A stretch of DNA of 64,000 nucleotides from Mesorhizobium zhangyense (lineage in GTDB: Bacteria > Pseudomonadota > Alphaproteobacteria > Rhizobiales > Rhizobiaceae): assembly GCF_011045115.1 (NCBI RefSeq), contig NZ_JAAKZG010000018.1, positions 19,457 to 83,456 on the forward strand, in the 5' to 3' direction. The translations under genes were made by a program, and so were the position numbers. The notes beneath the pieces were generated by a model. That model was given only the letters and a program-made list of their open reading frames with translations. It did no database searches and had not been told where the DNA came from. Of the stretch, positions 8,131-17,346 are shown piece by piece (the stretch's first letter is position 1; each line of letters starts with the position of its first letter).

Positions 8131-9270
8131 ATGTCGGGGAAATTCAAGGCGATCATCGCCGGCGGCGGTTTCGGCGGGCTGACGGCGGCGACCGCGCTGG
8201 CGCAGCGGGGATGGTCGGTAACAATCTACGAGCGCCAGCCGGAGCTGCGCGCAGCGGGCGCCGGCATCTACATCTGGGAAAACGGGCTGCGGATTCTCGA
8301 TGCGATCGGCGCAAACGTCGTAACCCCGGACTCGTTTCGGGGCCTTGCCATGGAACAGCGCGGCTACGACGACGGTGTTCTCGACGTCGGAGATTTTCCG
8401 CCGTCCGTGCGCCTTATCACTGTAACGCGGAAGGATTTGCTCGCCGGCCTGCGGGCTGCGGCGCAAAAGGCTGGCGTCGACATCCGCACCAGCTCCGAAG
8501 TTATCGGTGCCGGTGCCGACGGTGACCTGCATTTCACCGGCGCTCATATCGAGAAGGCGGATCTGGCAATCGGCGCCGATGGCGTCTGGTCGGCTGTCAG
8601 ACGCTCGCTCGGGCTGGAGCTTTTCCACCAGCAGACCGACGAAGGCGCGTTGCGCACGATCATTCCCGGAACGCCGGAGGATCTCGGCCCGGATGGCCAG
8701 GATAAATATATCGAATGCTGGTCTGGCAAACGGCGTTTTCTGATCACGCCGCTGAACGACAGGGAAATCTATCTGGCCCTTACCTGCCAGAAGACCGATC
8801 TTGCGGCCAAGAAGAGCCCGTTGGACAAGGAAAGCTGGAAAGCATCCTTCCCGCGCTGGACGCATCTGATCGATCGCACCGACCAGATGCTGCCTTGGGC
8901 GCCCTACAGTATCGTCAAGGTCCGCTCATGGTCGGCCGGCCGCACCGCGATCATCGGCGACGCAGCGCACGCACAGCCACCGAATCTCGGGCAGGGCGGC
9001 GGCATGGCGATGCAGAGCGCGCTTGCGCTCGCCGTCCACCTGGAAGGTATCACCGACCGGCGCGACATTCCCGATCGCCTCGCCATCTGGGAGGAAAAGG
9101 AGCGTCCGCTAGCCGAGCATTGCCAGCGCTGGTCATGCCTCTACGGCGAAGTCTCGACGCTTCCTGATTCCATGCGCGCCAAGGTGCTGACCAACGCCAT
9201 GGCCGACAACTGGATCCGCGGCGAATTCTTGCGCGCCGCGCGCAGCATACCCACAGGCACGGGTGCCTAG
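8131..9270 (+). CDS. FAD-dependent aromatic-ring monooxygenase (PqsH/salicylate hydroxylase type)
   Basis: The start is ATG 8131 with AGGAG seven bases upstream, giving 379 residues; the longer open frame has no support. The FAD-binding GGGFGGLTAA motif is at residues 11-20, the middle GADGVWSAVR is the DG motif, and GDAAHAQPPNLGQGGG near residue 280 is the second FAD/ribityl motif. This is a single-component class A flavoprotein hydroxylase using NAD(P)H and O2. PqsH and AqdB of this class place the 3-hydroxyl on 4-quinolones, which would make the substrate for the upstream dioxygenase-like protein. That pairing is the main argument; other aromatic substrates are possible. It is the last gene of the operon. 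Confidence 0.85.
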   Translation: MSGKFKAIIAGGGFGGLTAATALAQRGWSVTIYERQPELRAAGAGIYIWENGLRILDAIGANVVTPDSFRGLAMEQRGYDDGVLDVGDFPPSVRLITVTRKDLLAGLRAAAQKAGVDIRTSSEVIGAGADGDLHFTGAHIEKADLAIGADGVWSAVRRSLGLELFHQQTDEGALRTIIPGTPEDLGPDGQDKYIECWSGKRRFLITPLNDREIYLALTCQKTDLAAKKSPLDKESWKASFPRWTHLIDRTDQMLPWAPYSIVKVRSWSAGRTAIIGDAAHAQPPNLGQGGGMAMQSALALAVHLEGITDRRDIPDRLAIWEEKERPLAEHCQRWSCLYGEVSTLPDSMRAKVLTNAMADNWIRGEFLRAARSIPTGTGA

Positions 9271-9429
9271 CGCTCGCGCTTGTTACATGATGGAGCGACG
9301 GAGTTGGCCTCAGCGGTGTGTCGCGTCGATCATCAGTTCCAGTAGGCACCACTTGATGAGGGGCCTCTCAACGCGCCAATCATGTTATGCTGCGTATATC
9401 CTGCAGACCGAGGCCTTGGCCACGCAGGG

Positions 9430-9640
9430 CGGAGTGCGTCGCGGGACGGCGGGGTATCGAAAATGCCGGAGTATTCGCGGCTGAATTGCGTGCGCGCTCG
9501 TAGCCAACGCTGTAGGCGGTGCGCGTAGTATCGGCGTTAACCACCATCAGTCGGCGTGCTTCTTGAAGCCGAAGTATCTTCTGGTGCTGCATCGGGCTGA
9601 TCGCTGTAGCAGCCTTGATGGACTGGACAGATAGATAAGT
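9430..9640 (-). pseudogene. Remnant of an AraC-family regulator (C-terminal HTH), frameshifted
   Basis: On the minus strand, SIKAATAISPMQHQ is followed by KILRLQEARRLM and AYSVGYE, the well-conserved second half of an AraC_E-type HTH domain. Near 9487-9495 the frame breaks; in another frame the sequence continues FSREYSGIFDTPPSRDALR, the expected next helix and tail. The N-terminal ligand domain cannot be found upstream (9641-9950). This is the wreck of a regulator. Confidence 0.75.
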
Positions 9641-10265
9641 GATATCAGATAGTTGCGGGAGGAGGTGTGCAAATTACACACACGAAAGTTCTTCTTCTCT
9701 TCTTTTTTCGTTCCCGCGACGGAGTCGCCGACAGACCTACTTGGACGCTCTTTTGCCGACGATATTGACCGTTTGATCGCGGACGTTCGCTGCAATATCC
9801 GTGCTCCTTGTTGTCCGATACGGCGTCCAATTTGCCTGGGGTTTCTGGAAGCTTCGCGAATTTTCCGGGTGGTGCCTCCACCAAATTGCGGTTGCTTTTG
9901 GACGAAGTGGGACATTAGATTCCAGCGCTGCGCACTGCTTCGCTAATGTCCTGTCATCTCGGCGAAGAGCAATTGGTCGATGTGGTTGCACAACGCATAA
10001 AGCGCCCACCAAGCGACTTCGACGTGTGTCTATGCGCCGCTTCGATGTTGGCGGCCGTCAGGGCCGTTGACGGCGACGTTAGCATCGCCGCCTTCACACG
10101 CGCCCGGAAGTTTACGCTTCCAGAAATCACCGACCAGCTTGCAAGAGCCATCAGGACGGCATGCACATTTCCGATCTGCGATCCAGTCGAGTTGTAGCAG
10201 CCAACCGATCCAACAATCGAGTACTCCATTTTGCTGAAAGTGGCGGAGGGAATGGCTTGCTGTCT
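9641..10265. other. Gap without a recognisable gene
   Basis: Several short open frames are present on both strands but none has a credible start or a protein I recognise. It is probably debris next to the decayed AraC gene. Confidence 0.4.
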
Positions 10266-10832
10266 ATGCTTCGCGCACATAAAGATGTGGCGATGGATGG
10301 AACTCGAGACCGCAATATCTTTGGGGCGTTCGCGCTGATGATCAGCGACGACATTGTTCGCGCTAGTTCATCGCGGGCGCCGGAAGATGGACCCGCCGCC
10401 TCAGCCCTGGCGTTGCTCGCACACAAGCCCGGGCTCTCGATCCGCATGCTTGCGGTCGGGGTGGGCCTTTCACATGCAGGGACCGTTCGCCTGGTGGATC
10501 GATTGGGGGCCGAGGGATTGATCGAGCGTAGGGAGCATTCGACAGACGGACGCACGCGATCCCTCTATCTTACTTCAGTCGGGAAGGTCGCGAGCGACGA
10601 GGTCTTGGCCGCGCGCGATCAAGTGATTGCCGAAGGGCTATCGATCCTTAGTCCGGAGGAACTGAAAATCTTATGCGACATCGCTGAACGCGTTCTGCGC
10701 GATCGCTTGGAAAACCTCGAGCATTCATACCGCATCTGCCGCCTGTGCTGCTACGATGGCTGCACGAACTGCCCCATCGATGCCGAATTGTATGAGCGAG
10801 GTGTAGACCGCGAGAAGAGCGACGGCGCGTAG
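10266..10832 (+). CDS. MarR-family transcriptional regulator with a C-terminal cysteine cluster
   Basis: About 188 residues. The winged HTH spans LSIRMLAVGVGLSHAGTVRL to LIERREHSTDGRTRSLYL, with the DGR wing typical of MarR. The C-terminus is unusual: CRLCCYDGCTNCPID holds five cysteines in 13 residues, suggesting metal binding or redox sensing. The start is uncertain: ATG 10266 lies 17 bases after GGAGGG, while TTG 10257 has better spacing, and the frame is open further upstream. It stands alone, with relics on both sides, so its target is unknown. Confidence 0.75.
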   Translation: MLRAHKDVAMDGTRDRNIFGAFALMISDDIVRASSSRAPEDGPAASALALLAHKPGLSIRMLAVGVGLSHAGTVRLVDRLGAEGLIERREHSTDGRTRSLYLTSVGKVASDEVLAARDQVIAEGLSILSPEELKILCDIAERVLRDRLENLEHSYRICRLCCYDGCTNCPIDAELYERGVDREKSDGA

Positions 10833-11089
10833 AAGCTCACAATCGCGGCAGCTCAATGCTGAGCGATAGGATTAGCCGCCAGATAGCCCACAACCGTGAT
10901 GAGGTTGACGCCTTCTCGAAGGCTTTGCAGACATCGTCCCTGCCAGCATCGCGGTCACAGCACCGCCGCCAATGAGAGGTAGCCGGCGCTAGGGTTTCTG
11001 CCGAGCCCAAAAGTAAGTTTCCCGCACCAGACCTTCCCAAACAAGAACGCCTCGACCTTGTCGCTGACCGTTCCTAATTGCGAAACGTG

Positions 11090-11622
11090 CTAGAGCTCGC
11101 CAGCTCGAAGCGCGGCGCCAATGACCCGTGCAAGCCGTTTGATGTAGTCGCGATCCGACCGCCCACCCACTACCGCGAGCCGCCAATACAACGGGGCTGC
11201 AATGAGGTCGGCCGCCATCTCACGGTCCACCAACGGTGACAATTCCCGACGTTTGATCGCCCGATCAATCAGCCCGTCGATCCGCTCGCGTCGTGCGCGT
11301 TGGAAGGGTCGGATCGCCGTTTCCAGTGCCGGCGTCCGTTCGATCTCGGCATGAAGGTCGGTGAGGATGCGTCGGACCTTTGGATGACGCAGGACGCGGC
11401 GGATGGCTAACAGCACGGCTTGCAGATCGGCCTCCAGCGAGCCGCGTTCTTCCACGTCGGTCATCGTCAACCCGACCTGCGACAGCAAATCGCTGGCCAT
11501 CGACACCTTGTCTGGCCAGCGGCGGTAGAGCGCGGCCTTTCCGACGCCTGCGGTTTGCGCCACGCGTTCCAGGCTCAGCCCCGTATAGCCCGTCCGTGCC
11601 CATTCTTCGAAAAAGCCGCTCC
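11090..11622 (-). pseudogene. 5'-truncated TetR-family regulator
   Basis: From about 11614 down, the minus strand encodes FFEEWARTGYTGLSLERVAQ and TAGVGKAALYRRWPDK, a clear TetR HTH from helix 1 onward, then a C-terminal domain ending RVIGAALRAGEL. The expected first 15-25 residues, including the start codon region, are missing: the frame runs upstream into sequence unrelated to TetR that overlaps the oppositely oriented SnoaL-like gene. The break at about 11622 looks like a deletion or recombination junction joining this gene to the neighbour. It might still be expressed from an alternative start, but no ribosome site is evident. Confidence 0.65.
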
Positions 11623-11641
11623 GACGACAAGGAATTAATGC

Positions 11642-12097
11642 ATGACAGACAGTGTGGAAAGCTTTTCGACGATGCTGCGAAAGGCATTGGGCAATCGACT
11701 CGCTCCGGATGCGGCCACCTTTCTCGACATGGTGGCCGACAACGGGGTGATGGAATTCCCATATTCGCCACCCGGCCTGCCGAGCAGATTGGACGGCAAG
11801 GCTGCTATCGCACGTCACCTTGAAGGCCTTGGTGACATGATTGCCTTCGAACGCATGGGTGAGCCAACCATCTACGCTACGACCGATCCAGATGTGACAA
11901 TCGTCGAGTTCGAAGGCTTCGGCCGCGGCGTTTCAACCGGGGAGTCTTATGACCAGCGTTACATATCGGTGGTCCGGACAGTCGCCGGGCGGATCGTGCA
12001 CTATCGCGATTACTGGAACCCGCTGGTTGTGTTGCGCGCGCTTCGAGGTAGCGCCGTTGTCGATGCCCTTGCCGGCGGGGCGGCCGACCATGGTTGA
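11642..12097 (+). CDS. SnoaL/NTF2-like domain protein
   Basis: A 151-residue protein with a cone-shaped NTF2-like fold signature: an N-terminal helix, FLDMVADNGVMEFPYSP, the middle RLDGKAAIARHLEGLGDMI, and the final strand pair YISVVRTVAGRIVHYRDYWN, all typical of SnoaL-like isomerase and limonene-epoxide-hydrolase relatives. It starts at ATG 11642 with AAGGA about eight bases upstream. Its stop overlaps the start of the NmrA-like gene by eight bases, so the two are cotranscribed, a pairing often seen in regulated detoxification operons. The catalytic function cannot be assigned. Confidence 0.8.
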   Translation: MTDSVESFSTMLRKALGNRLAPDAATFLDMVADNGVMEFPYSPPGLPSRLDGKAAIARHLEGLGDMIAFERMGEPTIYATTDPDVTIVEFEGFGRGVSTGESYDQRYISVVRTVAGRIVHYRDYWNPLVVLRALRGSAVVDALAGGAADHG

Positions 12098-12925
12098 TCG
12101 GGTCTTGGTTACTGGGGGCACGGGCAAGACGGGCTCGCTGGTCGCACAACAGCTTGCGGCACGCGGTGTCGAAGCCCGCATCGCAACCCGCAAGGCAACG
12201 ACGCCAGTGCAGGTTCGCTTCGAGTGGGGCGATGTCGCATCCTACCGTGCCGCGCTCGACGGCGTGGACGCTATCTACCTTGTCGCTCCGACCGACCGAA
12301 CGGACCACCTGCCTGCCATGCGCCCGCTGCTTGAGCAGGCAGTGGAGCAAGGCGTGGCCCAGCTAGTGCTCTTGAGCGCATCGTCTCTCCTTGAGGGGGG
12401 TCCGATGATGGGTGAGGTTCATGCGTGGCTCCACGCCAATGCGCCCCGCTGGGTAGTGCTGCGCCCGAGCTGGTTCATGCAGAACTTCGTCACCCAGCAT
12501 CTGCCGTCCATCGTCAACGAGGGTTGCATCTACTCGGCGACGCAGGACGGGCGTATACCGTTCATCGACGCAGCCGACATAGCGGCGGTCGCGGTCAAAG
12601 CCCTGGTTGACCAGACTCTTGGGTCAGGAGAAGGGTCCTGACCGGTCCCGAAGCTCTCACATATGACGAGGTAGCGGATCGGATCACCGCCGTGGCCCAG
12701 CGTCCCGTCCGCCACTGCCGATTATCGGTGGAGGAGCTTGCACGCCGCTACGCCGGGTTTGGCATTCCTGAGCTTTATGCAGACGCACTTGCGCGCATGG
12801 ATGAGGCGATCTCACATGGGTCAGAGGACAGGACCACAACAGAGGTCGAGCAGGTAACGGGACGGAAGCCGACCATACTGATCGACTTCCTCGCCGCTCA
12901 TAGCGAGGCATATCACACGGGGTGA
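12090..12925 (+). pseudogene. NmrA-family NAD(P)-binding protein gene with a frameshift
   Basis: The N-terminal part (ATG 12090) carries VLVTGGTGKTGSLVAQQLAA, the NAD(P)-binding motif of atypical short-chain dehydrogenases (NmrA/YtfG type), then VLLSASSL and WVVLRPSWFMQNF. At 12639-12641 the frame stops. The expected continuation VLTGPEALTYDEVADRITA lies in another frame starting near 12632 and runs to TGA 12923-12925, including PELYADALARMDEA. A one-base indel between about 12615 and 12635 therefore splits an otherwise normal gene of about 278 codons. A sequencing error is possible; if real, the gene is probably inactive. The family reduces quinones or senses NADP redox state. Confidence 0.8.
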
Positions 12926-12958
12926 CGGCGCCGTGTCCGTTGAGGATCAGGGTACGGT

Positions 12959-12979
12959 GGCCACTTTACCGAAGTGGCC
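12959..12979. repeat. Short perfect hairpin downstream of the NmrA-like gene
   Basis: GGCCACTT (12959-12966) and AAGTGGCC (12972-12979) flank a five-base loop. No T-run follows. It may end transcription between the convergent neighbours or be chance. Nothing else is seen in 12926-13185. Confidence 0.3.
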
Positions 12980-13185
12980 TGATTTCCATCTCACCAGTTT
13001 CGGGAAGGCTGGTGACGCTAGGTGACGGCAGCCATCGCCACTGCTTCCCGAAAACCTTCCGTCCGCATCAAAACAAGACGCGAGAGTCTACCGTATATCT
13101 ATGTCCCTATGGTGCACCGATGCCGTAGCGACTTATCGCGCTTGCGGCCCTCTTTCCACAAACCAAGAGGGGCAGCTCCGACCTG

Positions 13186-13719
13186 TCATCGACTTGATCG
13201 CTCCAAGCGCCAGGTCGGGCGCGCGAAGTGGCAGCTATAGCCGCCAGGATAGCGCACCATGTATTCTTGGTGCTCTGGCTCCGCCTCCCAAAAGGGTTCT
13301 TCCGGATTGATTTCCGACACGACCGGGCCAGGCCAACGACCTGATGCCTCGATCTCGGCGATGGTCGCCAGTGCGACTTCCTTCTGCACCTCGGTGGTAT
13401 AGAAAATCGCCGATCGATAGCTCGGACCGACATCGCTGCCCTGTTGCTCGTAGGTCGTGGGGTCGTGGACCTGGAAGAAGAGCTCCAGGAGAGAGCGATA
13501 GCTGAGAACGGATGGGTTGAAGGTTACTTCCACCGCTTCCGCATGGCCAAAATGTTTCGCATAGGTCGGATCAGGCATTTCACCGCCTATGTAACCGACA
13601 CGCGTCGATAAGACTCCCTTCGCTCGGCGCAGCAAATCCTCCATGCCCCAGAAGCAGCCGCCTGCGAGAATTGCACGCTCTGTCGCGGACGCCTCATTGC
13701 CGGTAGCTGATTGGCTCAT
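13186..13719 (-). CDS. msrA: Peptide methionine sulfoxide reductase MsrA (first copy)
   Basis: A 177-residue MsrA. The catalytic GGCFWG motif is near residue 18 in [57 protein letters not shown] and the final PGGYSCHF are the other family blocks. The frame is open further upstream, but ATG 13719 has GAAAGG about nine bases before it and gives the usual length. It reduces the S-epimer of methionine sulfoxide using thioredoxin. It follows the hydrolase-OsmC gene by 31 bases on the same strand, so the two probably form an oxidative-stress operon divergent from the LysR gene. The second MsrA (16669) is about half identical by eye. Confidence 0.93.
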   Translation of the reverse strand: MSQSATGNEASATERAILAGGCFWGMEDLLRRAKGVLSTRVGYIGGEMPDPTYAKHFGHAEAVEVTFNPSVLSYRSLLELFFQVHDPTTYEQQGSDVGPSYRSAIFYTTEVQKEVALATIAEIEASGRWPGPVVSEINPEEPFWEAEPEHQEYMVRYPGGYSCHFARPTWRLERSSR

Positions 13720-13750
13720 AGTCCGTTCGCCTTTCTCAGTGTGCGCAAGG

Positions 13751-14977
13751 TCAAGCCAGCCTCGTGGGATCCACGGCCTGACTGGTGCTCGAAAGCTCGG
13801 TCTGGACATCCGAGCCTCGTACAAGAGTCAGATCCACAGGACAGCGATCTGCGATCTCAAGAATCCGAGCGCGTTGGTCATCATCCAAAGGTCCATCAAG
13901 CACGATGGTGCGGGTGAATCGGTCGGGCGGCATCATGTCCGGCACCTTCTCGTGCTGCACGGTCGTGCTTGCCCGTTCGAGCGGAAAGCCCTTGCGGTTC
14001 GCGTAGAGGCGCATTGTCATCACCGTGCAGGCTGCGAGGCCGGCAGATACCAGCTCGTAAGGAGATAGTCCGGTTCCGAGACCACCGACCGATGCTGGCT
14101 CATCGGCGAACAAAGTATGCTGGCCGCTACGAACCTTGAGCTGGAACGTCCCCGCAAGAGTTTCGGTGGCGACGACGCCCTTGGCAGCCTCGACTTGCGG
14201 AAGATCAGCCGTGAGCGGTGGGAGAAAGCGGCTCGCCCAAACCGCCATCATAGCCGAGGCGTAGTTTGCGTCTGCAACATCGGTGAGAAGGTGATTCGCC
14301 GTGTCGAGCGAGATGAAGCTTTTAGGATGCTTGGACGTGACGAAGATGCGCGACGCGTGGTCGATGCCGACCACCTGATCCAGCGGAGAATGCATGACCA
14401 GGACCGGACGTCGCAGAGAGGCGATGGCTTTCTCGACGTCGATCCCCTCAACCGCCTCCAGGAAGCTGCGGCGAATGAGGAAGGGTCTGCCGGCGATCTC
14501 CACCGAGGCTTCGCCCTCGTTTGCGATCGTGTCGAGATCATCCGGTCGGAAGAGGCGCAAGATATGCTGGAGGTCGGCAGGCGCGCCGATCGTCGCCACT
14601 GCGGCAATGTCTGGCAGATCTGCCGCGGCTACGATTGCAGCCGTACCACCCAGACTGTGTCCCACGAGGAGGGAGGGGCTCATACCCGCCGCAGTCATCG
14701 CCTGTGCGGCTGCTCGAAGGTCTTCGACGTCTGACGCGAAGCTTACGGCGTCGTCTGTCCCAACGCCAATCCCCGTTCCGGCAAAATCGAATCTCAAGAC
14801 TCCAATGCCAGCACGCGACAGCGCACGGGAGATGTAAACGGCGGCGCGACTGTCTTTCCCGCAGGTGAAGCAATGGGCGAAGATCGCCCAGCCCCGCGGC
14901 GTCCCTTCTGGTGGTTCGAGGTGCCCGGAAAGTTGAGAGCCAGCCCCACTAGCAAACGTGAATGTTTTTCCTGCCAT
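13751..14977 (-). CDS. Bifunctional alpha/beta hydrolase - OsmC-like fusion protein
   Basis: A 408-residue fusion. Residues 1-250 are an alpha/beta hydrolase with [10 protein letters not shown], the nucleophile elbow GHSLGG (Ser near 105), and an SPLDQVV block with a likely catalytic Asp. Residues 265-400 are an OsmC/Ohr-like domain with [20 protein letters not shown] and a CPVD motif, which carry the two redox cysteines of OsmC peroxidases. Fused proteins of this type occur in many proteobacteria. ATG 14977 follows GGAGGTTTGAAAGAC. It leads the operon with MsrA and faces the LysR gene across a palindromic intergenic region. The inferred role is removal of organic peroxides; the hydrolase substrate is unknown. 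Confidence 0.88.
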   Translation of the reverse strand: MAGKTFTFASGAGSQLSGHLEPPEGTPRGWAIFAHCFTCGKDSRAAVYISRALSRAGIGVLRFDFAGTGIGVGTDDAVSFASDVEDLRAAAQAMTAAGMSPSLLVGHSLGGTAAIVAAADLPDIAAVATIGAPADLQHILRLFRPDDLDTIANEGEASVEIAGRPFLIRRSFLEAVEGIDVEKAIASLRRPVLVMHSPLDQVVGIDHASRIFVTSKHPKSFISLDTANHLLTDVADANYASAMMAVWASRFLPPLTADLPQVEAAKGVVATETLAGTFQLKVRSGQHTLFADEPASVGGLGTGLSPYELVSAGLAACTVMTMRLYANRKGFPLERASTTVQHEKVPDMMPPDRFTRTIVLDGPLDDDQRARILEIADRCPVDLTLVRGSDVQTELSSTSQAVDPTRLA

Positions 14978-15073
14978 GTCTTTCAAACCTCCAGCACGCG
15001 GCTTGGCGGTTGCGCTCCCAAAACCTTTAACCGAGTGCACCGCCAACCTGTAATCGTCATCTCAGATATCATT

Positions 15074-15092
15074 TATATGCGTGACGCATATA
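15074..15092. promoter_or_regulatory. Palindrome in the divergent LysR/OsmC intergenic region, candidate LysR binding site
   Basis: TATATGCG and CGCATATA flank TGA, a 19-bp perfect dyad with the T-N11-A geometry inside. It lies midway between the two divergent start codons (14977 and 15200). A further half-site ATTATATGCG occurs at 15112-15121. Confidence 0.55.
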
Positions 15093-15199
15093 GACAAGCC
15101 CCTGGAGGATGATTATATGCGCCGCTCATACTTCTGCGGCCTGCCTTCCGAAGGCGGTCTCACGGAAGAGCATCAGTCAGGCGCATGGGCCGAAGGACT

Positions 15200-16075
15200 A
15201 TGGAACTCAATCAAGTGAGCTATTTCGTCAACTTGGCCGAGACGCTGAATTTCACAGCGGCTGCTCGCTTGAGTGGTGTGTCACAGCCAAGTCTGACCCG
15301 CGCGATCCGCCGCTTGGAAGATGAGCTCGGCGGGCCGCTAATCTACCGCGACGGGAAGAACAGCCGTTTGACCGGGCTCGGCCAAGATGTCGAGGTGGAT
15401 TTCCGGCGCATGTTGGTCGCCGTGAATAGCGTGCGGCTCCACTCGGGAAACTGGGCAATGGGGAGGCATCGCGTCCTGGATGTCGCGGTCGCGCCCACCG
15501 TCGGGCCTGAGGCGTTTACGGAGTTCTTCGAGAGCGCTTTAGAGAAAGTGCCCTCAATAGAAATCAGGCTGCACTCGCTCCAGTCGATCGAGGACACCTC
15601 GGAGGTGCTGTCCGGTAAGTATCACGCTTGCATCCTTCCGCGTGAGACGAAGCCGGATCGGAAGCTCGATGTGCGTCCGCTCTTTCGGGAGCGCTTCTTG
15701 CTCGGCTGTGCAGCAAACCACCCCCTCGCCGAGAGCGAGATCGTACGCGGCGAAGACCTGCTCGAGTTTCCTTTTGTCGATCGCCTGAAATGCGAATTCC
15801 GCGCGCAGATCTATGATCACTTTGCGCGACGAGAAGTGCTCATGCGACCCCGCTTTCGCTCCGACCGAGAGGACTGGATTCAACGCCTTGTCGCCGAAGG
15901 ACGTGCCATATGCATCCTTCCGGAACGATCTGGCGCTGCTCACGGCCTCGTTACTCGGCCGATCGAAGGGTTCATGTTGGAACGCGAGGTAGTGATGGCG
16001 ACGGTGTCCGGTTCCATGGCGCCGGTTGAAATCCGCAAGATCGCTGAGCTCGCAGCGCTGCACGAATGGAAATGA
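15200..16075 (+). CDS. LysR-family transcriptional regulator
   Basis: A 291-residue LysR protein. The N-terminal HTH is MELNQVSYFVNLAETLNFTA followed by AARLSGVSQPSLTRAIRRLE; the C-terminal half is a LysR_substrate domain. ATG 15200 has AAGGACT immediately upstream; a longer start at 15185 is less likely. It is divergent from the OsmC-fusion/msrA operon and upstream of msrB-msrA-gst-corA, so it probably controls methionine sulfoxide repair and peroxide defence. Cysteines near 170 (LLGCAANHP) and 199 (RLKCEFRAQ) lie in the effector domain and may sense oxidation, but they do not match the OxyR spacing. Confidence 0.88.
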   Translation: MELNQVSYFVNLAETLNFTAAARLSGVSQPSLTRAIRRLEDELGGPLIYRDGKNSRLTGLGQDVEVDFRRMLVAVNSVRLHSGNWAMGRHRVLDVAVAPTVGPEAFTEFFESALEKVPSIEIRLHSLQSIEDTSEVLSGKYHACILPRETKPDRKLDVRPLFRERFLLGCAANHPLAESEIVRGEDLLEFPFVDRLKCEFRAQIYDHFARREVLMRPRFRSDREDWIQRLVAEGRAICILPERSGAAHGLVTRPIEGFMLEREVVMATVSGSMAPVEIRKIAELAALHEWK

Positions 16076-16099
16076 GCCCCGGGGCCAAAACGCCCACGC

Positions 16100-16128
16100 T
16101 ATCGAAACTATACGTACAGCGTATTGGA
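16100..16128 (+). promoter_or_regulatory. Bipartite regulatory motif, copy A (upstream of msrB)
   Basis: TATCGAAACTAT (16100-16111), ten bases, then TATTGGA (16122-16128), ending 96 bases before the msrB ATG. The same two-part element occurs at 23304-23332 (minus) and 25498-25526 (plus). The first part followed by A fits T-N11-A. An overlapping short dyad, ATACG-N5-CGTAT, is at 16110-16124. Confidence 0.5.
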
Positions 16129-16223
16129 TAAATCTGGGGGGCACTGCGATAGTCAGAGCGAGGATAATTACTTTGGTTTGAACGTAGTGCACCTGGCCTT
16201 TTCACTAAGTATTGGAGACCATT

Positions 16224-16667
16224 ATGAAATTTGAAAAGTCACAGACAGCAGTTGCTCGCCTCACCGCCGAGCAGCGCCGGATCACCCAGGAGTCGGGCAC
16301 CGAAAGGCCCTTCACGGGAGAGTATAATGACAACAAGGAGGCGGGCATCTACGTCGACATCGTGTCGGGAGAGCCGCTGTTCGCTTCAACGGACAAGTTC
16401 GATTCGGGTACTGGCTGGCCCAGCTTCACCAAGCCGATCGTTCCGGCAAACGTGAACGAGGTGCGGGACAGCGCACACGGCATGGTCCGGACGGAGGTCA
16501 GGTCGGTACACGCCGACAGCCATCTCGGCCACGTGTTCCCGGATGGGCCTTCCGACCGCGGCGGTCTGCGCTACTGCATCAACTCAGCGTCCCTTCGCTT
16601 CATCCCGCGCGACGAGATGGAGAGTGAGGGATACGGCGAATATCTCAATCAGGTAGAGGAGGCTTAA
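16224..16667 (+). CDS. msrB: Peptide methionine sulfoxide reductase MsrB
   Basis: A 147-residue MsrB from ATG 16224, with GGAG ten bases upstream; a TTG start four codons earlier is less likely. The family blocks are [41 protein letters not shown] and the catalytic [11 protein letters not shown]. The zinc-binding CxxC pairs of many MsrB proteins are absent, and SGTGWPSF lacks the usual resolving Cys (SGCGWPSF), so this is a zinc-free form that may use an alternative resolving mechanism. It reduces the R-epimer of methionine sulfoxide and is followed one base later by msrA. Confidence 0.92.
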   Translation: MKFEKSQTAVARLTAEQRRITQESGTERPFTGEYNDNKEAGIYVDIVSGEPLFASTDKFDSGTGWPSFTKPIVPANVNEVRDSAHGMVRTEVRSVHADSHLGHVFPDGPSDRGGLRYCINSASLRFIPRDEMESEGYGEYLNQVEEA

Positions 16668-16668
16668 C

Positions 16669-17208
16669 ATGCATCAGCGCGCTGTTCTCGCGGGCGGATG
16701 TTTCTGGGGCATGCAGGACCTGATCCGCAAGCAGCCCGGCATCATCTCGACCCGTGTGGGTTACACCGGCGGCGATCTTCCGAACGCCACTTATCGCAAT
16801 CACGGTACGCATGCCGAGGGGATCGAGATCGTCTTCGACCCTGCGGTGACGAGCTACCGGAACATTCTGGAATACTTCTTCCAGATCCACGATCCGACGA
16901 CGAAGAACCGCCAGGGCAATGATCGTGGGCTCTCCTACCGGTCGGGCATCTATTACGTCGACGAGGAACAGAAGCGCGTCGCCGAAGAGACGATCGCCGA
17001 TTTGGATGCCTCCGGGTTGTGGGATGGCAAAGTTGTCACCGAGGTCGAGCCGGTCAGCGATTTCTGGGAGGCCGAACCGGAGCACCAGGATTATCTGGAG
17101 AAGCGGCCAGGCGGCTATACCTGCCACTTCCCCCGTGCCGGCTGGGTGCTTCCGAAACGCCAAAACGCTGGCGATGCCCAGCTCGCAGCCGGGACTGCAG
17201 CGGAATAG
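16669..17208 (+). CDS. msrA: Peptide methionine sulfoxide reductase MsrA (second copy)
   Basis: A 179-residue MsrA beginning one base after the msrB stop. The [12 protein letters not shown] catalytic block is at residues 8-19; [49 protein letters not shown] and [13 protein letters not shown] follow in order. The tail after residue 160 is a short unstructured extension. With MsrB it handles both epimers of methionine sulfoxide. Two MsrA genes within 4 kb, on either side of the LysR gene, may reflect an old duplication or separate acquisition. Confidence 0.93.
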   Translation: MHQRAVLAGGCFWGMQDLIRKQPGIISTRVGYTGGDLPNATYRNHGTHAEGIEIVFDPAVTSYRNILEYFFQIHDPTTKNRQGNDRGLSYRSGIYYVDEEQKRVAEETIADLDASGLWDGKVVTEVEPVSDFWEAEPEHQDYLEKRPGGYTCHFPRAGWVLPKRQNAGDAQLAAGTAAE

Positions 17209-17346
17209 GCGCCACTGCCGTTGCCGCTGCGCCCGTCCGGTTCGCAATCTTCGATGACCGCGTCGTCCAACCGCGCGGTCATCGAACCCTGCCTTGATGA
17301 GGTGGGTCATTCCCGTCCGCCTCCGCAGCACCAGGATTGCCGAAAT

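Noticed and set aside
7408..8865. A 485-codon minus-strand open frame over the dioxygenase and monooxygenase genes
   Set aside because: Antisense shadow; both plus-strand genes show conserved motifs.
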